Below, piece by piece: positions 49,441-61,578 of a DNA stretch of 64,000 nucleotides (positions are counted from its first letter, which is position 1; the number at the start of each line of letters is the position of its first letter). Under the pieces are notes generated by a model that saw only the letters and a list, made by a program, of their open reading frames with translations, ran no database searches and was not told the origin of the DNA. The stretch is from Membranipora membranacea. Its lineage: Eukaryota; Bryozoa; Gymnolaemata; Cheilostomatida; Membraniporidae. The stretch spans positions 5,289,501-5,353,500 of the forward strand of contig OU612070.1 of the NCBI GenBank assembly GCA_914767715.1, given 5' to 3'. The position numbers and the translations under genes were made by a program.

Positions 49441-50903
49441 TGTACACCATGTAATGTTTGGCTCATTTTTTACTGTTTAAATCTGAATTTATGACCAAGT
49501 ATCTTTAGCTTTTCATGTATATTTTCAGGCAAGTTACCAAGAGGGAGCCCTCCATCGACTGAAGTTCTCACTATTCACAGATATCGCTAATTTTGCTGAT
49601 TGGGGGATACAGGTAGGTTAGCCTAAGAATATTGTTTAAAGAAACCTGCGATAAAATACCGGTTCAAACCCTTAACATTATCAGATAAACCATACTGCTG
49701 TACATGCTAGATATCCTAATATATTTTATTTGTAGATCGTCGAATGGTGGAAAATTAAGTAATTTATTCATGAGAACCACTATGTTTATGCACTTTGGCA
49801 TGTTTAGTCTATAGAGCATGATAGCTATGATCATATCCAAATAGTATGCCCTAGACGCGCTTAGCATGAGTTAGAATTGCCCAGTTATTGAGTAAATTAA
49901 CTTGAATGTTTATTTCGTAGATTGTGTCTGTGATTGTTATAACACATTTGCAACCTCTCCACAAAGCAGTTCATCCTATACTCATCCACATTATATCCCT
50001 CTACATTATATACACATGTTGTCTGGTGATGGATATCGTGTTTTGATTCATGCTGGTAAAGTCCAACCTTCCAGAAGAGCAGGAGCTAGAGAATGCGAAG
50101 GTAACAACCAAGCAATGATGTGACCCTCATACAGAAGTGATAATGATCTTTCTTGTTGTTGTAGGGACCTACCTCAGTATTGAAAACTGTTTTGTTCCTG
50201 GTACCTCTGTTAGCAGTGAGGACGGTACAAAAATCAAAGGATGTTATTATAAATTTGGTTGTTACTAACACATTGTCCAGAACTGTTGGGACAGAGGCAG
50301 CAGGTGAGGTATGTTTGGGATTTCAATGTCAGGGATCTATGTCTGGATCTAAATTATTAGAACATAATGCTAAAATTGCAAACGGCAAGAGATACAAAGT
50401 ATTCTCAGTCTCGTATCAGCCTTGCGTAAGAAATACCTACAACACAGGGCTAAAGTGTCATGTGTAGTCTTTGAGGCTATGCTAATGAGCTTTGATTATT
50501 TACTTACCTTTTGGGTAACACAAAGAGGGAAGATAAGTAAGCAGCTGGTTAAAATGGCAATGTCAATTTCAGTCCAAAGACTGAAAGAGAAATAAACATA
50601 TTGGTGCAAACATCTAGTTTTGCCCTTTTTTTACTTAGCAATCAAAAACGAGTCATTACAAGTATATTCAGGTTGAATGTACATGAGGAGTTGCCCTCTG
50701 TCTATTGCAAAGGTGCCACTGATACGCTACTTTTCGCTTGACCCTATCAAGTTACTAATACTAGGGCAGTTGAAAAAATATATATGTACTTTTATTGGCA
50801 ACCAAAGTCATCTCATTCGAAATGTTTTACACTCAGTGCCAAAAAAATTTTTTTAAAACCAAAAAGAGAAACAGAAAGGAAATAATATCATCAATGATGT
50901 TGG

Positions 50904-53900
50904 TCAAGTCGATAATATATGGTTGAAAAGTAAAGTTTTGAATGAACTGAACTTCTCTTTAGAGCTCAAATGTAACGGTAAAGAATTGTATGTAGCAGAA
51001 ACTTTGTATCTTAGATTGTCTGTATGATATAAAAGTAAATGTTTATCACGAAAATTGAACTTGGTAGTGTTTTTAAATCCTCTATATATAAATGGAGGTG
51101 TTAAAAAATTGTTTATCTTATGCGCAAAAAGTGAAGTGAAATGACAAACAAGCTTAGTAAGAGGTAGGAGTTGTAATGGTTGTGTAATGGATTCGGTTGG
51201 AATGAGATAATATGGGATGTAATGCACATTTGCGATAATGCGTAAAGCCCGTTTTTGCAACAAAAATTATCTATTGAGGGCATTATTGCAGGATAAGTTG
51301 CCAATGATATGGATACCTTATATAAGGTGACAATAGATAAACTGGAAGTAAAATGTGCGGGCACTTGCTATATCCATGAAGTATCTCAAATTTTGAAGTA
51401 GGTAAACATTCCGTTGCACCTTTTTATATACATACTCTAGATGATCCTGCCATGAAAGCGAGTCATTCAACAAAACACCCAGAAGCCTTGTAGTTCTCAT
51501 GTTGTAGTAGTTTCATGCCCTATGTACAGTTCCAGGTCATAAAGCGGATCTGAGATATTAAGTAGCATGTAATGAGATTTCTGAACATTTTTTTTATAAC
51601 CATCCGGTTACGATTGCACCAATCCAAAATGCCACTTAAATCTTCAGATGCCTTTGCCTTTAGTTGCTGAAGGTTTTTATTAGATGACAGGAACACTGTA
51701 TCATCAGCATATGCATATGATGATTTTGATGAAGTTAATAAGTCATTTATGAAGATGAGAAACAAAGTTGGTGCTAGAATTGAACCTTGAGGGACCCCTA
51801 TTGTGATAGGCAATCTACAAGATTCAATATTATTGAGTTTAACAATCTGCCTTCTGTCTGTTAGAAAGGTGTCAAGAAGTGTTGACATATTATTTCCTCC
51901 GATGCCGCAAGCCTTCAACTTATTGTGTAGTAAAACATGGGATACACAGTCAAATGCCTTTTTAAAAATCCAGAAAAAGTAATGTCATAACATTTCCATT
52001 AATTTTCTCCACCAAAGAGTCTGAAATAATTTTAGATAAAATGTCTGAACAAGGACGGCCTTTTCTAAATCCACATTGAAGCTTATGGATAATTTTGTTC
52101 TTAGTGAGATATTCTTGCAGATGGTGATTTAAGTGTTTCTCAAATATTTTTGAAAGAACAGGCAAGACTGAAATTGGCCTATAATTTGATGGGTTATTTA
52201 TATCCCCAGATTTATGTATTGGTGAAACTCGAGCTAGTTTCCATGTTGAAGGGAACTGTCCCTTGCTTAAAACCCTGTTAAACATATCGGTGACAATATC
52301 CACAATATAAGGCCAAACAAGCTTCAACATCTTCACTGTCATTCTGTCAGGTCCTGTACTTTTACAATCAGGAATGTGGAACAATATTCTTGCACATGTG
52401 AAAGGGGTGAATTGTGGTATGTCTGTCAAATGATGTTCGGATACGGGAAATGTTATCTCATCCGTTACAACAAGGTTCTTTGTGATTGATTTTGCAATGG
52501 ATGTGAAATGGCTGTTAAATTGATCTGCACTCAAATTTGTCGCAGGGAAAGTCTCCTTCTTTTTATTCTTTAATACATCCCAAACAGGTTTTGTATTACC
52601 TTTAGCAGGGGCGTATATTCTAAAAAATTTCACTCACTGACTTTTTAGAGATGAGCATAATGATCGGGCACAGCCCGATCCACACGCCGTAGGTGTGGCG
52701 GGGAGGGTGTGGGAGGGGCGCTCCCACACGGAAATTTTTGCATATCGGTAGCAAAATAGTGCAAGCAGAGAGGTATTTCAATAGCTCACTGAGCTGTTGG
52801 GTACTTTCAGAAAACAACTCAATAGCAGTAGAAGATTACGGTAAAAATGCTCTAGTTATAAAGCATTAATTTGAAAAAAAACTGACCTCAATGGGATGCG
52901 AACCCACAACAATCTTATAAACAGTGATTAATAGGCAGACGCTCTACACACTGAGCTATTCAGCCACTCACGGAAATCCGTGGGCCGTGAGTGCTAATAT
53001 ACACCACTGACCTTTAGACTCTTTAATAGTATTAGAAATAGCTCTTTTCTTCATTTGTCTGATCATATTAGTGACATAATTTCGCTGTTTTTAATATCCT
53101 TCCCAATCACCGTTTTGTTTGAGTTGATCTCTGATTCTGATGTTCATTTTTACCTCATCATCCAACCATTTTGGAAGATTATGCGTTATTACAAAACGAG
53201 TCTTCTCGAACACGAGTTTTGATATAAGATGATTCAAATGGCTATAGAACTTCTCAAACATTGAGTCTATTGATCTTTCATACAGCACGTAACCAAAGTT
53301 AAAAATGTTTTCAGGTGTTGCAAATGAATAATCCAAAATGTTACCTTGCATCTTTGTTTAGATATTTTAACATTTCTATCAGTCTCTCTTGAAGCTGCTA
53401 TCATGAAATGATCACTCAGTGAATATTTGATGACACCAGATTTAACAATATTGTCACTTTTACTTGAATAGATGTGGTCAATTGGTGTCCTTGATGAATT
53501 AGTTATGCGAGTGGGTTCAGATAAAAGTTGATTCAACAGTAGTGGAGAGGTAACATTATCTAACCACTTGTTTTTCAAAGCTCGATTCAGCAAATCAATA
53601 ATGAAATCACCAAATATTATAATTTCATCGTTCAAACCATACAAACGCTCGACAAACTCTGAAAACTCTGTGTTCCATGATGCTTTTGATTGGGGAGGTC
53701 TATATAAATATGTGACCAAAAAACTCTTTTGGCTTCTGGGTCTGACCTTGACTTTTATACTCTCATCCATGTAAAGATCCAAATTTTCCAGATGTTCATG
53801 GACATAGCAGAATAATCCCCCACCATTGTTACAAAGCCTATCCCTTCTTATCACCGTATATCCTGGTATCTCATAAAGGCAGCTGTCATCATTTTCATTC

Positions 53901-54025
53901 AAAAATGTTTCAGCCAAACACAGTATACTAAATTTGTGATCGCTAAGAATTAAACGAACCTCTTCCAGTTTGATTGCCAATACACGGATATCAAGATATG
54001 CGCCATGAAAATTCATTGCCATCAT
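50904..54025 (-). pseudogene. LINE ORF2 (endonuclease-reverse transcriptase), broken
   Basis: Endonuclease 54025-53340: LCLAETFLNE carries the Glu motif, FGDFIIDLL the Asp region, and SLSDHFM the C-terminal SDH. RT part: CKSTGPDRMTVKML, NYRPISVLPVLSKIFE, GVPQGSILAPTLFL and YAYADDTVFLSS (catalytic Asp pair). It ends with QKRALRII and the usual C-terminal region to 50904. Frame changes occur near 53340, 51950, 51540, 51350 and 51150. The block 52625-53000 is foreign. Confidence 0.85.
52625..53000 (-). mobile_element. tRNA-derived SINE nested in the LINE
   Basis: On the minus strand, from 52993: hairpin CACTCACGG/CCGTGAGTG, then a tRNA-like head (52965-52883) with A box TAGCTCAGTGTGTAGAG and B box GGTTCGCATCC. 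An AT-rich body follows, then a GC-rich end with hairpins GTGTGGGAG/CTCCCACAC and GATCGGGC/GCCCGATC (52662-52680). Orientation is the same as the LINE. Confidence 0.65.
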
Positions 54026-54366
54026 AGAAGTTTTTCAAATTGGCATTTAAGTTTAAGTGAGTCTAAAATCGTACCTTGACTGAGGACCTTTTTGTATTGG
54101 TCCTGAGTGTCAAACTTTTCTTTAAAGATGCGCATTTTCTTTTCCCCTTTGTAAATCCTTATAGCTGAAGAGTTGGGGAAATTCTGTGATATCTCTTTTA
54201 TTACAAGTTCATCATGAACATCGATAGGAATGCCTCTCAGCATACCAGTGTTGACTTTTGCTGATTCTGAATTGATTGTCTTTCTTACTTGCGAATTTTC
54301 AAATAGTAATGTATTCCAAGTGTTTATCAACTTGGTCACTGTCTTTTCATCGCGAAGGTGCAGCAT
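54022..54366 (-). pseudogene. C-terminal RRM-like part of LINE ORF1
   Basis: 114 codons (KTVTKLINTWNTLLFENSQ..., MRIFKEKF) in the style of the RNA-binding end of ORF1. It ends in TGA at 54024-54022, overlapping the endonuclease start ATG at 54025-54023 as ATGA. Confidence 0.6.
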
Positions 54367-54463
54367 AATTTTTGGAGATTCTGTCTTGAATTTGTAGGTC
54401 GTTATGTGTTCTATGATGGTTGGGCCGAATTCACGGTTAATCTCACGTCTGATGTTGTCTTGA

Positions 54464-55603
54464 TTATAGTTTTGGTAGGTTTTTGATGAATTGTTGATAC
54501 TTATTTACGATGCAGTGCTTGGGGTTGAAGTTGTTCGGGCGAGCTGCTTTTCTAATAGATGGCATGTGATCTGGTGCGTTGGATGTAGTCGCCGGTGAAC
54601 TTGGTGTTGGTGTGTTTTGATGTGCTGTTGTTGAAGGAACATTTCTGTGGAATTGTCTACTGCTGCTTGCAACTGATGACCATTGTTGTGTGGTGTTCAG
54701 AGTTTGAGTTGGAACATATGTTTGTTGTACGGTATTTTTGGAATTTGATGGACATTCCTTTGTACTAGGGCTCTCAGAAAAAGCATTAGTAAGTTTATCC
54801 AATTTAACCTGCATGCTGTCCATCTTCTCCTGCATGCTGTCCATCTTCTCCATCATAACAGAAAGCATGCCATGCAGAGTTCTGCATGACCCACATCCGG
54901 GACTCTCCCCACAATCTCTGTCCCTGGAATGACTGGGAGCGCTGCCGACGAATGGAGCAGATGTCTCCATTGTCTCAGACAGAGAACACTGAGAAGACTC
55001 TGGCAGTGAAACTGCAGATTCCCCTAGAGCATTTTGTGTGCTTTGTTGTTGAGTTGCACTGCTGTTGGCATTGGTTTTTTTACTTTTTAGCGATTCCATT
55101 GCATTTGAGCATGAGGAACGGACTTTCTCGTTCAAATTGGCAATTGTTTCTGGCTGAAATTCACCTACCAGCTTAGAGTAGTGACTAATAAACACATCCA
55201 CCTCTTTGATCGCATTCACCAGTATTCTAGAGGTGGTATGGTAGAAGTTTGCAGTATAAAGGCGTCTATCCGATTTCTTCTTGTTTTTAACGGTGAATAT
55301 GGTGGCTGTTGTGTTTTTGTCCTTATCTTTATTCATTTTCTTAGATACATAAAGATATTGCTCCTGAATTGATGTTTGAAATATAGATCTGACAAGCTCA
55401 AAAACAGCTGTGCTGCAGTCAACGACAATTCGGATGTTTGCCGGATTACCTTTTATGGTGATAGACTCATCAGTGGTAGTAGAGTCGATTTTCTTTTGTA
55501 ATGCCTTCAACTTGTTGAGCGAATAGGTGAAGGTATTATCCTCAGCATCATCCTCATCAGGATCATTACTGGAAATGAGTTTTCTTTTCTTGCCTTTGTT
55601 CAT
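54464..55603 (-). CDS. LINE ORF1 protein
   Basis: 379 codons from ATG at 55603. Basic start (MNKGKKRKLISS), a middle region of unknown fold, a Ser/Gln-rich linker, a Cys cluster (DCGESPGCGSC) and a coiled coil with the duplicated unit EKMDSMQ, then a Pro/Thr-rich end. Fits the RNA-binding ORF1 of CR1/L2-type LINEs. A related RRM-like segment continues at 54366-54022 in another frame, so a frameshift near 54.4 kb probably cut off the natural C-terminus. Confidence 0.7.
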   Translation of the reverse strand: MNKGKKRKLISSNDPDEDDAEDNTFTYSLNKLKALQKKIDSTTTDESITIKGNPANIRIVVDCSTAVFELVRSIFQTSIQEQYLYVSKKMNKDKDKNTTATIFTVKNKKKSDRRLYTANFYHTTSRILVNAIKEVDVFISHYSKLVGEFQPETIANLNEKVRSSCSNAMESLKSKKTNANSSATQQQSTQNALGESAVSLPESSQCSLSETMETSAPFVGSAPSHSRDRDCGESPGCGSCRTLHGMLSVMMEKMDSMQEKMDSMQVKLDKLTNAFSESPSTKECPSNSKNTVQQTYVPTQTLNTTQQWSSVASSSRQFHRNVPSTTAHQNTPTPSSPATTSNAPDHMPSIRKAARPNNFNPKHCIVNKYQQFIKNLPKL

Positions 55604-57356
55604 TTTGGGTGAAAATCACCCAGATTTATTGTCAATTTTTCTGGAGCTCAGATTTTTTCAGCCTTGCGCTTCAAGAATTCAACAATCGAAGTCTATAGCC
55701 TCAAATACAGCTATAGACTCACTTAATGTTTATCAATACCAATAATCCAGATAAAACTTGCCCTCTCGGCTTTGGGCTTCAGGATTGATATATATATAGG
55801 CCAAGGGGCATAGATATACCATCGAATATAATTAGCATGATGGTGATGTGTGTTAAATGTGAGAACAGAACCCTTAAAGAATGGGTTGACCATGCAATAA
55901 TACAAAGGCATCTTCTAAGATGTTTTTGGCTATTAAGCCTGAGGAAACATTTCCAACAATCAGGCCTTTAATTGCAACAACCAATTTGAAAATCCTACAT
56001 AATATGTGAAATAATTTTTGCACTCTCTACAAGAGCTTTAGAGCGATCCAAAATACATAATCATCAAAATCATCAAATCAAGTCTTCAGCAATCATGCAG
56101 CTTTCACAGTAACTTCTGAATCACATTTCGTCACGTCTGTATCTGTTATTTAGCCAATAGGATGCAATAGAAATATCTGTGTTCTCCGTACTGATATGGC
56201 TTCAAAGCTAGACTTCGGTTCGAATTTTCATGAGAACATGGACAAACTTTATTGCTATTATGATTTCGATTGCAGGCTGTTGCTGCTTTGACAGTAATAA
56301 AGCCGCTGGGGCTTCTTCTCTACGCTTATCCGAATGAGATAAGATCGGTAATGCCTGTATTCCGCAATGGCCACAAACACTCACTGAAGGTATGATTACA
56401 AAATATGGTGAACAACCACAAACCCATTCATAAATTTGTGTCTCACAGTGTCTAATTCTGCTTGAGTACAAACGAAACTATTTACGCATAAATCTTGAGC
56501 TTATCTGCTTCATATCTAGCCTTAAGTACTCTGCAGTCAGATTGCTACACTTAATGTCTATGAATGGAACCTGTAATACCTACAAAGGACCTTTCTAACA
56601 AATCAATGAAATTGGTACTGTGGGTTAACACTTGTTTTAGATCCTGGGGGAATTTGCTGCTCTTTTCACCTCCGGGACGTTTTTTATGAATGTGGTGATG
56701 GTGATACCAGATTGTGCTTACTTCATTTACACAACGTCCTTGGTATGAGTGAGAGGATAGCTCTTTGCTACATTACTATTATAGTTCAAATTTCATGCAA
56801 TGAAAATAATGATTTTTATACCAGTATATCACGCTGACTGATGACTATCCCCTTTGACTCATTGCAGTTGGAGTGAGATCATGCTGCTCCGGGATACTAA
56901 TCATGAACAAGCAGACTAAATATCTGACACCGAGTGCTATAATCACTCTTTTCGGGTCATGTGTCGGTCTAGCAACACTGCAGTATGCCAGGTTTGTTAC
57001 AATATTAGAATTTGTTGAGCAATCAATTTGTCTTTATGCCCTATATAAACATCAGACCACACTTAAGAGAGAATTGAACTGAAACTGGAGCCTCCCGATT
57101 GTACAGTGGTGTGAAGTGATGGAACGATGATTCTATATATCCAGTAATCGTAACAATTTGTTCCATCAATATATCAATAATATGAGTGCCATAATTTCAT
57201 CCCACTGACATGTTAAGAAGATTTGATGATGTGTCACTATATATTTCCAGGCAGCCAGGAGCTGCTTCTGGTGTTTTATCCTATATCATAAATATTGTTG
57301 TTGAAACAATTTGTGTTGCTGCAGCAGCAATCTTGCTACACTTCAAGTTATGTTGA

Positions 57357-59437
57357 AGAGATATATAGATCACGAGGCTTGGTTGTAAGATTGAAGTCTG
57401 GATTACAAGTTTTTATGGTACTATGAAACAGATCAATTTAATATCACTGGAACACTACGTCGGTGACAAAAGAAAGTTCGAGGGCAAGCTTCGCCAAAGA
57501 TTCCCCAAGTACCTCTGAAATACTTGACGTGGGAACACTTTTCATATTCTTAGAAGCCTTAACGAACTAGCATGTTATTTATTAACTGTAATATGAATGA
57601 TGAAATGCCCTCATGATTGGAAAACCAACAAGAACTTTATAAGTCCGGATCAATATTAAACTCAAAACAAATTGACCTGGTTAGAACATTAACTACAAGT
57701 ATTCTGAGCTAGGAATAACTATCAACAGTTTCTGTTTTACAGAAAGTAAAACAGGCAGCCAATTGTGATACAGCCGTTGATGGGACTCAGTTAAATGACA
57801 CATTCTGACCGTGCCACCTAGCACAGTTTTCTGATAACAATGTCAACTCATTTGCCATTATTTCAGTTCAAGTGTGAGCATTTTGCAGTTGCACTCACAT
57901 CTCTTTAAAAATGGCATAACAGGAAATCCTGCTCAAAAACCTACACTCTCTTAAAAATCATGAACATTTAGACTTACCTAATTATTCTTGAGTGCTGAGT
58001 TGAGCTAAATGATGGAGGATATTATTCTTTTGCGTTTCTTACATAATTTCTTCACTAAAAAGCACAATCTCATCGAGTCAAGTATAGGCAGCTTTTGATG
58101 AGAGGTATATGGTAGTGTTATTCCGATCGGTAGTTGACATAAGCTTAGCGCTATCCTTTTTACATCGACTTTTTTTGTAGAATGAAATTATTTTCCATAT
58201 TCAAATGCCTATTATGCTGACATGATACATTTATATTTATGTGTTCAATTAATCAGATAAATTGATAACGACTTCGCTGAAATAAATAACATTTGAAGTT
58301 CATGATGTCTGTTTATTGCCATTTCTTAAAAATCCATCTCACTTACTAGGTTAATCGGTTGAAATGAAGGAAATAAAACTCATAATATAATATTGCACAG
58401 GGTATTAATAATCCAGCAGGTCATTATTCATCATTCCCAACTCGATCGATCTTGTCTAGGCTCGTCTTTTCAGTTCATGAATGCTGTAGATATACCCTCC
58501 TTTTGGCTACCTTACCAAGCTAATTATCAACTTCGACTATGGCACCTTTTTCCACGATTCTTCAAACTTCAAACCAAAGTGCTGCTGAGAAGAAACAGGC
58601 AGGTAGGCAGGCAATTTTTTATTGGCATTTTTGGGCAAATGATAACAGTAATACCCTGGGAGAAAAATAGTCTAATGGTCTACAGTTCCCCAGACCAGCC
58701 TGTCTCACCGTTCGGTGTACAATGACATAATTTATTCAAACACAGAGAAGAAACCTTTGGTAGTCTGAATGCAATAGATATTAAAATAATTTCGGTCCTC
58801 CACATTTCAAGGGCATGTCAAACGACACACTTTATAAAAAATTTCATCCTCGTTTGGTCCCAGATCGATTCATAAAATTTGTCTACTGGAGACAAGATCA
58901 ATACTTTCCTAACCCAATTACAGCAGCTGTGGAGATGAGATGCCAACGTACTAATATTTGATTAAAACCTGAAATTTAACAACCCATTTAATATGGTGAC
59001 AAGATATTTCAAGAAATTTAATTAACTCTAACTTCTAAACACATTGGTGTTCTATTGAGCAGCATTTTCTTAATCACTGGACACCATCCCATGTCAGATA
59101 TGCCTGCTCAAAGGTTGATATGTGGCTCGGGTAGTAAATCTTATAAAATTGGTGGTGTTATCGTAACGATAAACTGGATCCAAAGCGGAGACATTCTACA
59201 GGAGAAGTAATACTAGGAGAACTTCTTATATTATAAATGGTGATTATTTTAACTTTTTAATATTAAACAATTCTAAGCAGAAGAGATGCCCAAAGATTGA
59301 GGAAATTACAACAGAAATGAGTGTGGCCTTCCACTGAATGTTGCCTCTTTGCCATTCATACATGCTTACATACAGCACTTCTTATTATTCAGAGCCTCAT
59401 GATCTATATTATGATGATTTATATTTTTCTGTTGCAG
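57357..59437. other. Intergenic between pseudogene C and the lectin gene
   Basis: It holds a decayed fragment of the fold-back family at about 57990-58142 (CTCATCGAGTCAAGT, GGTATATGGTA, CCGATCGGTAGTTGACAT). The 110-codon plus frame at 58393-58725 shows no family likeness or splice logic and I do not call it. Confidence 0.45.
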
Positions 59438-61045
59438 ATGTCTTATGGCTATTGGGTTCTGTGTTTAGTTGGTATAGCAGGAGTTTATGGAATCCCCTAT
59501 TTGGGTAAACCAAATCTCTCTGATCTGCCTGCAAGGAGTGGTGAGGGGGAAGCGGACTGCAAAATATATGAAGTCATAGGTCGGTGATTGAATTTTAATA
59601 CAAATAACGATTATGAAACGATTTGATAGCTTAAAACTCAAAGTAAAAACAAAACAAATACCTAAAACTACTTTGGTAGTGGTAGTTTGGTAGTGGGAGC
59701 TTCTTTAAACATAACTTAATCTTTATTGCATACTCACACCAATTAGATTACTGCAAAATTATCAGATTTTTACTATTGGTTCCATGGAGCCATGGCTAGA
59801 GCATGGGTCTGTCAAATGCTCTGTGTCACAACAGTATACAGTCCTTAGACTCATCCAGAAAAAAATAATTAATATCAAGGACTCTCACAAGGTGTCATAG
59901 GTCAGTGATATGAGCTTTTTTGTCAGAGCTTTACTGTTGTACACCTGGTCAAAGCATGTGCAGTCAGTACAGGCGTAGCGTAACTTTGTTCGCATCTCTT
60001 TTGCAGGGCGCTTACCTACTTTGCCATTCCCTGATATTCAAAACACAATGAAGATATTTGTTATATTCGAAATTCATTTGCTGCCATAGACTGGTTTCAA
60101 GCGTCTGAGCAATGTAGATCCTACGGTTTCAAACTGGCTGTATTTGAGACAGCTAGTGAAGCAGATTTCATAATCAATCGCTACTATCATGGAGAGACAG
60201 GTGAACCCATATTTATTCTTATAATATTAATGGGTGTGTCCCAGTACAGGACATTTAATCAACACTGTTGTCTAACGAAAAAAAATTTAACTGTAAATTG
60301 AACGAGAACGGCTGAACAAGGCTTTATTGATTTTGTGGTTCACGCACACAAAAGAAAATCATATAAAGTATAAACGCACTCCTTTGGCTTTCATTATTAC
60401 ATTTTAGCTGGGTGCACTTCCTCTGCCCTAGTTTGATAGATTATTTCGCTATATATTGTCATATAAAGTATAGACCTCATGTGGCAAAAAAGTGTTGTAG
60501 GTAAATTTGCATGCGATTCCATCCCTTGTTGTGTATCCTTACCTGTAAACCATCAGAACAGGAGATTTCTTTTTCAGAATGGCTGAGTTTGAACATAGGC
60601 TTGCGAGAGATAAATGGAGTGTGGATGTGGGAAGACTCTATCAATTTGACTTATGATAGGTCAGTCTAATGAAAACCCAATATTGTAAAATTTTCATTTA
60701 AAGCTAATGTGTGACACTTTAGACAGAGGCACTGAGTGCTGCCTTGAGGGTTTGAAATTATTGAAAAACTGTTCTATTACTAAGCTTCCTTTATGAACCA
60801 AAACCAGTCTTATTTAAATTTACCCTCATACATTATTTACTTTTGACGTACCAACTAAACCGTAATCAGTGTATCCCTTAAATTACAGGTGGATGGCCGT
60901 GCTGAACTTAGATGGTTTTTGTGGGAACTTTTATGCGTGGCAACCACCACAAGCGAATGGTACATTTGGATTCAATGACCATTCATGCGCTGACAAGTTT
61001 GGCTACATTTGTGAAGATGAATATTGCACACTGCTTCAGCCTTAA
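59438..61045 (+). CDS. Secreted single-domain C-type lectin
   Basis: Four exons: 59438-59579, 60054-60200, 60578-60659, 60889-61045, phases 1,1,2. Product 175 aa. Residues 1-18 (MSYGYWVLCLVGIAGVYG) are a signal peptide; the start ATG follows a CTGTTGCAG, so a 5' UTR intron is likely. The C-type lectin domain fills residues 41-166: C41/C50 (long-form pair), the WFQASEQC block (C68), LNIGL, WMWED, C135, FNDHSC (C157) and GYICE (C165). The sugar-binding loop reads QPP instead of EPN/QPD, and WND is FND, so calcium-dependent sugar binding is uncertain. An extra C170 near the end could make a dimer. The second exon's acceptor (atgaag at 60051-60053) was chosen over TTGCAG at 60006 because only it keeps the frame. 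Known relatives act in innate recognition or agglutination. Confidence 0.85.
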
Positions 61046-61572
61046 TCCATGCCTCTACCTGATCAAGACATCTGCTAACCGCTCTCTATTTGTCAGACGA
61101 TCTGGTATATTAATGAGATCCCCAGTTCTCATAGCTCTGCACTGAGCGATAACTATGGTTTTATATTTTGTCCCTTGGATGAATGTTGTTTTTGAATCAG
61201 GTTTGTGTGATGAACTTTGTTGTGTGTGATTCATTGAGATAGATGTTGTTTTTTAGCCATATCAGTTTTTTGTATCAGAAATATCCTTTCAAGGTCTCAG
61301 CCGTTGTTTTGATTGCCCACTTCTACCAATCTACGCCAATCAACTACAACTTCCAACGGCAAATATTAACCAACTTCCCACCTACAACAACCCCATCAAC
61401 CCACACAGGCCAGGTCATGCTTCTTATTGGGCTTCTGTGCTGTGTTTTTCTGAGGTTTATTTTGGGAGTGCTCTATTTCACTACAGCGAGAAACCTCGAC
61501 TGAGTATATTTTGGTACGTAATAGATTGGTTGTTTTTGTAAATTAATGGTTAAATTGGTTTGTCATTGTAAA

Positions 61573-61578
61573 AATAAA
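61573..61578 (+). promoter_or_regulatory. Poly(A) signal candidate of the lectin gene
   Basis: AATAAA about 530 bases after the lectin stop codon, followed by AT-rich sequence. Confidence 0.4.

Larger units (their letters stand above)
50880..55650 (-). mobile_element. CR1/L2-group (Jockey superfamily) LINE, inactivated
   Basis: Reading on the minus strand: a 379-codon ORF1 with a coiled-coil repeat, then an RRM-like segment, then an AP-type endonuclease and an RT with YADD. The 5' end lies near 55.6-55.7 kb and the 3' end near 50.9 kb; no clear target duplication was found. ORF2 is broken by several frameshifts. A tRNA-derived insert interrupts it at about 52625-53000. It lies in an intron of ANKH-like pseudogene C, antisense to it. 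Confidence 0.85.
47201..57356 (+). pseudogene. ANKH-like: ANKH-like copy C, decayed
   Basis: Exon relics colinear with A and B: 47201-47244 (ATG kept, MAYGNIDDR...), 48091-48214, 48556-48676, 49529-49612, 49921-50100, 50165-50308, 56276-56389, 56641-56760, 56868-56991, 57251-57356. Lesions: the second relic stops at TAG 48212-48214; the equivalents of exons 3 and 4 are absent; a 2-base gain in the fifth-exon relic gives LRKPLKL-stop; TGG has become TGA at 50044-50046; one base is lost near 56735, with the donor gone; and the penultimate exon runs into TGA without a donor. Relic 56276-56389 is 12 bases shorter but in frame. A LINE has entered the intron 50309-56275, which is about 570 and 530 bases in A and B. 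Splice sites that remain are good, so the loss of function looks fairly recent. Confidence 0.85.

Noticed and set aside
58393-58725. 110-codon plus-strand frame
   Set aside because: No known family, no splice context, and no repeat match.
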